Assembly (NCBI GenBank): GCA_964501785.1
Contig: CAZCUD010000018.1
Coordinates: 1-64,000, forward strand
Length of the DNA: 64,000 nucleotides
Source: DATBSK01 sp964501785
GTDB taxonomy: Bacteria > Actinomycetota > Acidimicrobiia > IMCC26256 > PALSA-555
Direction of reading: 5' to 3'
In this document: positions 60,798 through 64,000 of the stretch, in pieces
How the letters are laid out: every line of letters begins with the position of its first letter
Position numbering within the stretch: position 1 is the stretch's first letter
Program-made: the position numbers and the translations under genes
Notes under the pieces: model-generated
What the model was told of the DNA's origin: nothing
What the model saw: the letters and a program-made list of their open reading frames with translations, nothing else
Databases searched by the model: none

Positions 60798-61234
60798 TGG
60801 CCGAGCTCGTGCGAGAGATCGTGATCGACGCCACTCCCGAGACCATCTGGCCCTTCCTCACCGAGGCCGAGCGGCACCTCGAGTGGATGGGCACCGAGGC
60901 CGAGGTCGATGCACGCCCCGGTGGCGTGTACCGCGTCCTCGTCGGCGGCGCGCACCCCGCCGGCGGCGAGTTCGTCGAGGTCGTGCCGATGGAGAAGCTC
61001 GTCTACACCTTCGGCTGGGACCAGCCGGGACACCCGATCCCGGCCGGCTCGACGACCGTGGAGGTCACGCTCCAGCCGGAGGGCGAGAAGACGCTCCTGC
61101 GCCTCGTGCACCGCGACCTGCCCGACGACGCCGTCGACCAGCACACGCAGGGCTGGGACCGCTACCTCGAGCGGCTCTCGATCGCCGCGCCCGGTGGCGA
61201 CGCCGGCCCCGACGAGCTCGGCCCCGACGCCTGA
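60797..61234 (+). CDS. AHSA1/SRPBCC-domain protein
   Basis: The 145-residue protein has the AHSA1-type pattern PETIWPFLTEAERHLEWMG, GGVYRVLVGGAHPAGGEFVEVVPMEKLVYTFGWD, and a C-terminal GWDRYLERL helix. It is coupled to arsR by a 1-nt ATGA overlap, a common pair. These proteins bind small hydrophobic molecules or act as stress proteins; the ligand is unknown. Confidence 0.9.
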   Translation: MAELVREIVIDATPETIWPFLTEAERHLEWMGTEAEVDARPGGVYRVLVGGAHPAGGEFVEVVPMEKLVYTFGWDQPGHPIPAGSTTVEVTLQPEGEKTLLRLVHRDLPDDAVDQHTQGWDRYLERLSIAAPGGDAGPDELGPDA

Positions 61235-61276
61235 CCCCGACCGCGCGCCGCTCCGGTCGCGACGCGCACCCCGTGG

Positions 61277-61319
61277 GTTGGAAGCCTCAGCGACATCTGT
61301 TGTCGCTGAGGCTTCCAAC
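61277..61319. repeat. Hairpin repeat, family B, copy 4
   Basis: GTTGGAAGCCTCAGCGACA (61277-61295) and its exact complement (61301-61319) form a 19-bp stem with a 5-nt loop. It is the most perfect copy and lies 43 nt after the AHSA1 gene. Confidence 0.85.
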
Positions 61320-61375
61320 GCGGCGGACCGGGGCACCGCGAGCTCGGGGGTCGGGCGACCTAGCATCACGGCTCG

Positions 61376-62116
61376 ATGCTCGGGCTGCCGGACACGATCC
61401 GCGGGCTGCTGTTCGACCTCGACGGCGTGCTGACCCAGACCGCCAAGGTGCATGCCGCGGCGTGGAAGCAGATGTTCGACGACTACCTGCGCGACCGCGA
61501 CCGGCGCGAGCACGAGGAGTTCGTGCCCTTCGACGCGCACGACGACTACGACACCTACGTCGACGGCAAGCCCCGAGCCGACGGCACCCGGTCGTTCCTC
61601 GAGTCGCGGGGCATCCATCTCCCCGAGGGCTCGCCCGACGACCCGCCCGACGCCGACACGATCGCCGGCCTCGGCAACCGCAAGAACGCGCTCGTCCTCC
61701 AGATGATCAAGGACCAGGGCGTCGAGCCCTACGCCGGGTCGGTGCAATACCTCCAGGCCGTGCGTGACGCGGGGCTGCCCCACGCCGTCGTGTCCTCGAG
61801 CACCAACTGCCACGACGTGCTCGTCGCGGCGGGCATCGACGAGTTCTTCGGCGACCACCGCATCGACGGCCACGTGGCCGAGCAGCAGCATCTCGCCGGC
61901 AAGCCCGCCCCCGACACCTACCTCGCGGGCGCGAAGCTCATCGGCGTCGAGCCGAAGGCCGCGGCGGTCTTCGAGGACGCGCTGTCGGGCGTCGAGGCCG
62001 GTCACGCCGGGGGCTTCGGCGTGGTCGTGGGCGTGAACCGCGTCGGGCAGCGTGAGGCGCTGCTCCAGCACGGCGCCACCATGGTCGTCGACGACCTGGC
62101 CGAGCTGCTCACGTGA
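61376..62116 (+). CDS. HAD-family beta-phosphoglucomutase-like phosphatase
   Basis: The 246-residue protein has the HAD motif GLLFDLDGVLTQT (catalytic Asp), a VVSSSTN motif II, Lys in AGKPAPDTYL, and FEDALSGVEAG. With a GH65 neighbour it is best read as beta-phosphoglucomutase, which turns beta-glucose 1-phosphate into glucose 6-phosphate. TAGCAT (61361-61366) lies 9 nt before the ATG. Confidence 0.88.
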   Translation: MLGLPDTIRGLLFDLDGVLTQTAKVHAAAWKQMFDDYLRDRDRREHEEFVPFDAHDDYDTYVDGKPRADGTRSFLESRGIHLPEGSPDDPPDADTIAGLGNRKNALVLQMIKDQGVEPYAGSVQYLQAVRDAGLPHAVVSSSTNCHDVLVAAGIDEFFGDHRIDGHVAEQQHLAGKPAPDTYLAGAKLIGVEPKAAAVFEDALSGVEAGHAGGFGVVVGVNRVGQREALLQHGATMVVDDLAELLT

Positions 62117-62141
62117 CCGGCTGGTCCGGGGCTTCGCCGTC

Positions 62142-64000
62142 GTGATCAACCATGACGCGTTCCCCGTCGAACCCTGGTGCCTTCGCGAGAAGTCGCTCGA
62201 CGTCGAGGTGTTCGCGCAGTCCGAGTCGTTGTTCGCGCTCTCGAACGGCCACATCGGGCTGCGCGGCAACCTCGACGAGGGCGAGCCGCACGCGCTCCCC
62301 GGCTCGTACCTCAACGGCGTCTACGAGCAGCGTTCGCTGCCGTACGCCGAGGCCGGGTACGGCTACCCCGAGTCGGGCCAGACCGTCATCAACGTCACCA
62401 ACGGCAAGATCATCAGGCTCCTCGTGGACGACGAGCCGTTCGACGTGCGCTACGGCACGTTGCGCGCCCACGAGCGCCAGCTCGACTTCCGTGACGGAGT
62501 GCTGCGGAGGACCGCGGAGTGGGAGTCGCCGGCCCATCAGGCGATCAAGGTGTCGTCGACACGGCTCGTGAGCTTCACCCATCGCGCCATCGTCGCCATC
62601 GCCTACGAGGTCACGCCGGTCGACAGCGAAGCCCAGGTGACGCTCCAGTCGGAGCTCATCGCGAACGAGGCGATGCCCTCCGCGAGCGACGACCCACGAG
62701 CCGCGGCCGAGCTCGAATCGCCGCTCCAGGCCGAGCTGCACGCACACATCGGTCAGGGCGTCGAGCTCGTGCACAGCACGCGCCGCAGCGGGCTCACGGT
62801 CGCGGCGGGGATGTTCAACGAGGTCACCGCGCCCACCGACACCCAGATCGTCAGCGACAGCCACGACGACTGGGGTCGGGTCACGATGACCGCGACGCTT
62901 GCCGCCGGCCAGACGCTGCGACTCGTGAAGCTCGTCGGCTACGGGTGGTCGGCCGAGCGGAGCGCGCCGGCCGTGCGCGACCAGGTGATGGCAGGGCTCG
63001 CGGCCGCGCACGCCCACGGGTGGGACAAGCTCGTGGCCGACCAGCGCGCCTACCTCGACCGCTTCTGGGAGTCGGCCGACGTCGAGGTCGAGGGTGACAC
63101 CGAGGTGCAGCAGGCCGTGCGGTTCGCGCTGTTCCACCTCGTGCAGACGAGCGCCCGAGCCGAGCGGCGGGCGATCCCGGCGAAGGGGCTCACCGGGCCG
63201 GGATACGACGGGCACACCTTCTGGGACTCGGAGAGCTTCGTGCTCCCGGTGCTCACCTACACCGCGCACGAGTGCGCCTGCGACGCGCTCTACTGGCGCC
63301 ACCAGACGATCCCGATGGCCAAGGAGCGGGCCGCGCAGCTGGGGCTCGAGGGTGCCGCCTTCCCCTGGCGCACGATCCACGGCGAGGAGTGCTCCGGCTA
63401 CTGGCCCGCGGGCACCGCGGCGTTCCACATCGGTGCCGACATCGCCGGAGCCGTCGGCCGGGCGATCGCGACGAGCGCCGACGAAACGTTCGAGCGAGAG
63501 GTCGGGCTCGAGATCCTCGTCGAGACCGCGCGGCTGTGGCGGTCGCTCGGGCACTACGACCTCCAGGGCAACTTCCGGATCGACGGCGTGACCGGGCCCG
63601 ACGAGTACTCGGCGATCGCCGACAACAACGTCTACACGAACCTCATGGCGCAGCAGAACCTGCGCCTCGCCGCCGACGTCGCGGGACGGCACGCCGATCG
63701 CGAGATCGACCTGGGCTTCGACGCCGACGAGGTCGCCGGCTGGTCGGCCGCGGCCGACGCGATGTACGTGCCCTACGACGACGACCTCGGGGTGCACCCT
63801 CAGGCCGACGGGTTCACCAAGCACGAGACCTGGGACTTCGAGGGGACGAGCGCCGAGCAGTACCCGTTGCTGCTGCACTTCCCCTACTTCGACCTGTACC
63901 GCAAGCAGGTGGTCAAGCAGGCCGACCTGGTGCTCGCGCTCTACCTGCGGGGCGACGCGTTCACGGCCGAGCAGAAGCAAGCCGACTTCGACTACTACGA
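62142..64000 (+). CDS. GH65 family disaccharide phosphorylase, 3' end outside the window
   Basis: The visible 619 residues cover the N-terminal beta-sandwich (SNGHIGLRGNLDEGEPHALPGSYLNG) and most of the (alpha/alpha)6 barrel, with catalytic Glu488 in TGPDEYSAIADNNVYTN. GH65 enzymes phosphorolyse trehalose, maltose, kojibiose or related disaccharides to beta-glucose 1-phosphate and glucose. The downstream end is cut at base 64000. GTG 62142 is the first plausible start (VINHDAFPVEPW), without a Shine-Dalgarno sequence, 25 nt after the HAD gene. The pair forms a short phosphorolysis pathway. Confidence 0.92.
   Translation, partial: MINHDAFPVEPWCLREKSLDVEVFAQSESLFALSNGHIGLRGNLDEGEPHALPGSYLNGVYEQRSLPYAEAGYGYPESGQTVINVTNGKIIRLLVDDEPFDVRYGTLRAHERQLDFRDGVLRRTAEWESPAHQAIKVSSTRLVSFTHRAIVAIAYEVTPVDSEAQVTLQSELIANEAMPSASDDPRAAAELESPLQAELHAHIGQGVELVHSTRRSGLTVAAGMFNEVTAPTDTQIVSDSHDDWGRVTMTATLAAGQTLRLVKLVGYGWSAERSAPAVRDQVMAGLAAAHAHGWDKLVADQRAYLDRFWESADVEVEGDTEVQQAVRFALFHLVQTSARAERRAIPAKGLTGPGYDGHTFWDSESFVLPVLTYTAHECACDALYWRHQTIPMAKERAAQLGLEGAAFPWRTIHGEECSGYWPAGTAAFHIGADIAGAVGRAIATSADETFEREVGLEILVETARLWRSLGHYDLQGNFRIDGVTGPDEYSAIADNNVYTNLMAQQNLRLAADVAGRHADREIDLGFDADEVAGWSAAADAMYVPYDDDLGVHPQADGFTKHETWDFEGTSAEQYPLLLHFPYFDLYRKQVVKQADLVLALYLRGDAFTAEQKQADFDYY

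Overview
This is a high-GC actinobacterial chromosome segment. A conserved housekeeping block (uppS, recO, glyS, ppdK, dgt, dnaG, primary sigma factor), a WhiB7 orthologue, DUF2510 and DUF3566 membrane proteins and TANNNT -10 boxes sitting 6-9 nt before start codons all point to Actinomycetota. The gene order and the enlarged principal sigma factor fit the class Acidimicrobiia best, but the lineage is inferred, not proven. There are no CRISPR arrays, transposases, rRNA genes or replication origin.

Layout. 1-14.8 kb is core: a cupredoxin, a lipid kinase, uppS, recO, glyS, a J-like/RDD membrane protein, ppdK, a methyltransferase, a PIG-L deacetylase, dgt, dnaG and rpoD. 14.8-21.2 kb carries two tRNAs (CAU anticodon; Asn-GUU), a HTH/LAGLIDADG-like protein whose stop codon lies inside the tRNA-Asn gene, and small metabolic genes. 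21.2-31.4 kb has a 1151-residue cyclase/ATPase/TPR regulator, phhB-like, mobA, fdhD, two inositol-monophosphatase-family genes, a class A PBP and a DUF3566 protein. 31.4-36.9 kb has a glycine-rich secreted protein, a serine hydrolase, a secreted beta-propeller, then whiB7 behind a complete upstream-ORF/antiterminator/terminator leader. 36.9-45.6 kb has a SecD-P1-like/HExxH protein, a second cyclase/ATPase/TPR regulator and a sedolisin. 45.6-47.5 kb is bounded by tRNA-Val and a duplicated tRNA-Val 3' end, which looks like an integration footprint. 47.5-64 kb holds secreted and membrane proteins, a signal-peptidase homologue without the usual lysine, msrA, a duplicated DUF1801 protein with a histone-H1-like linker, LysM, ClC, an ArsR/AHSA1 locus, and a HAD/GH65 phosphorylase pair cut by the window edge.

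Themes. (1) Four unrelated secreted proteins end in the same C-terminal tag, P-[TR]-F-T-G at the stop codon, with almost identical DNA; this is the best candidate for an undescribed system. (2) At least 22 genes look leaderless, including one divergent pair sharing a palindromic -10 box. (3) Two families of long intergenic hairpins are dispersed through the window. (4) The whiB7 leader shows mutually exclusive terminator and antiterminator pairing.
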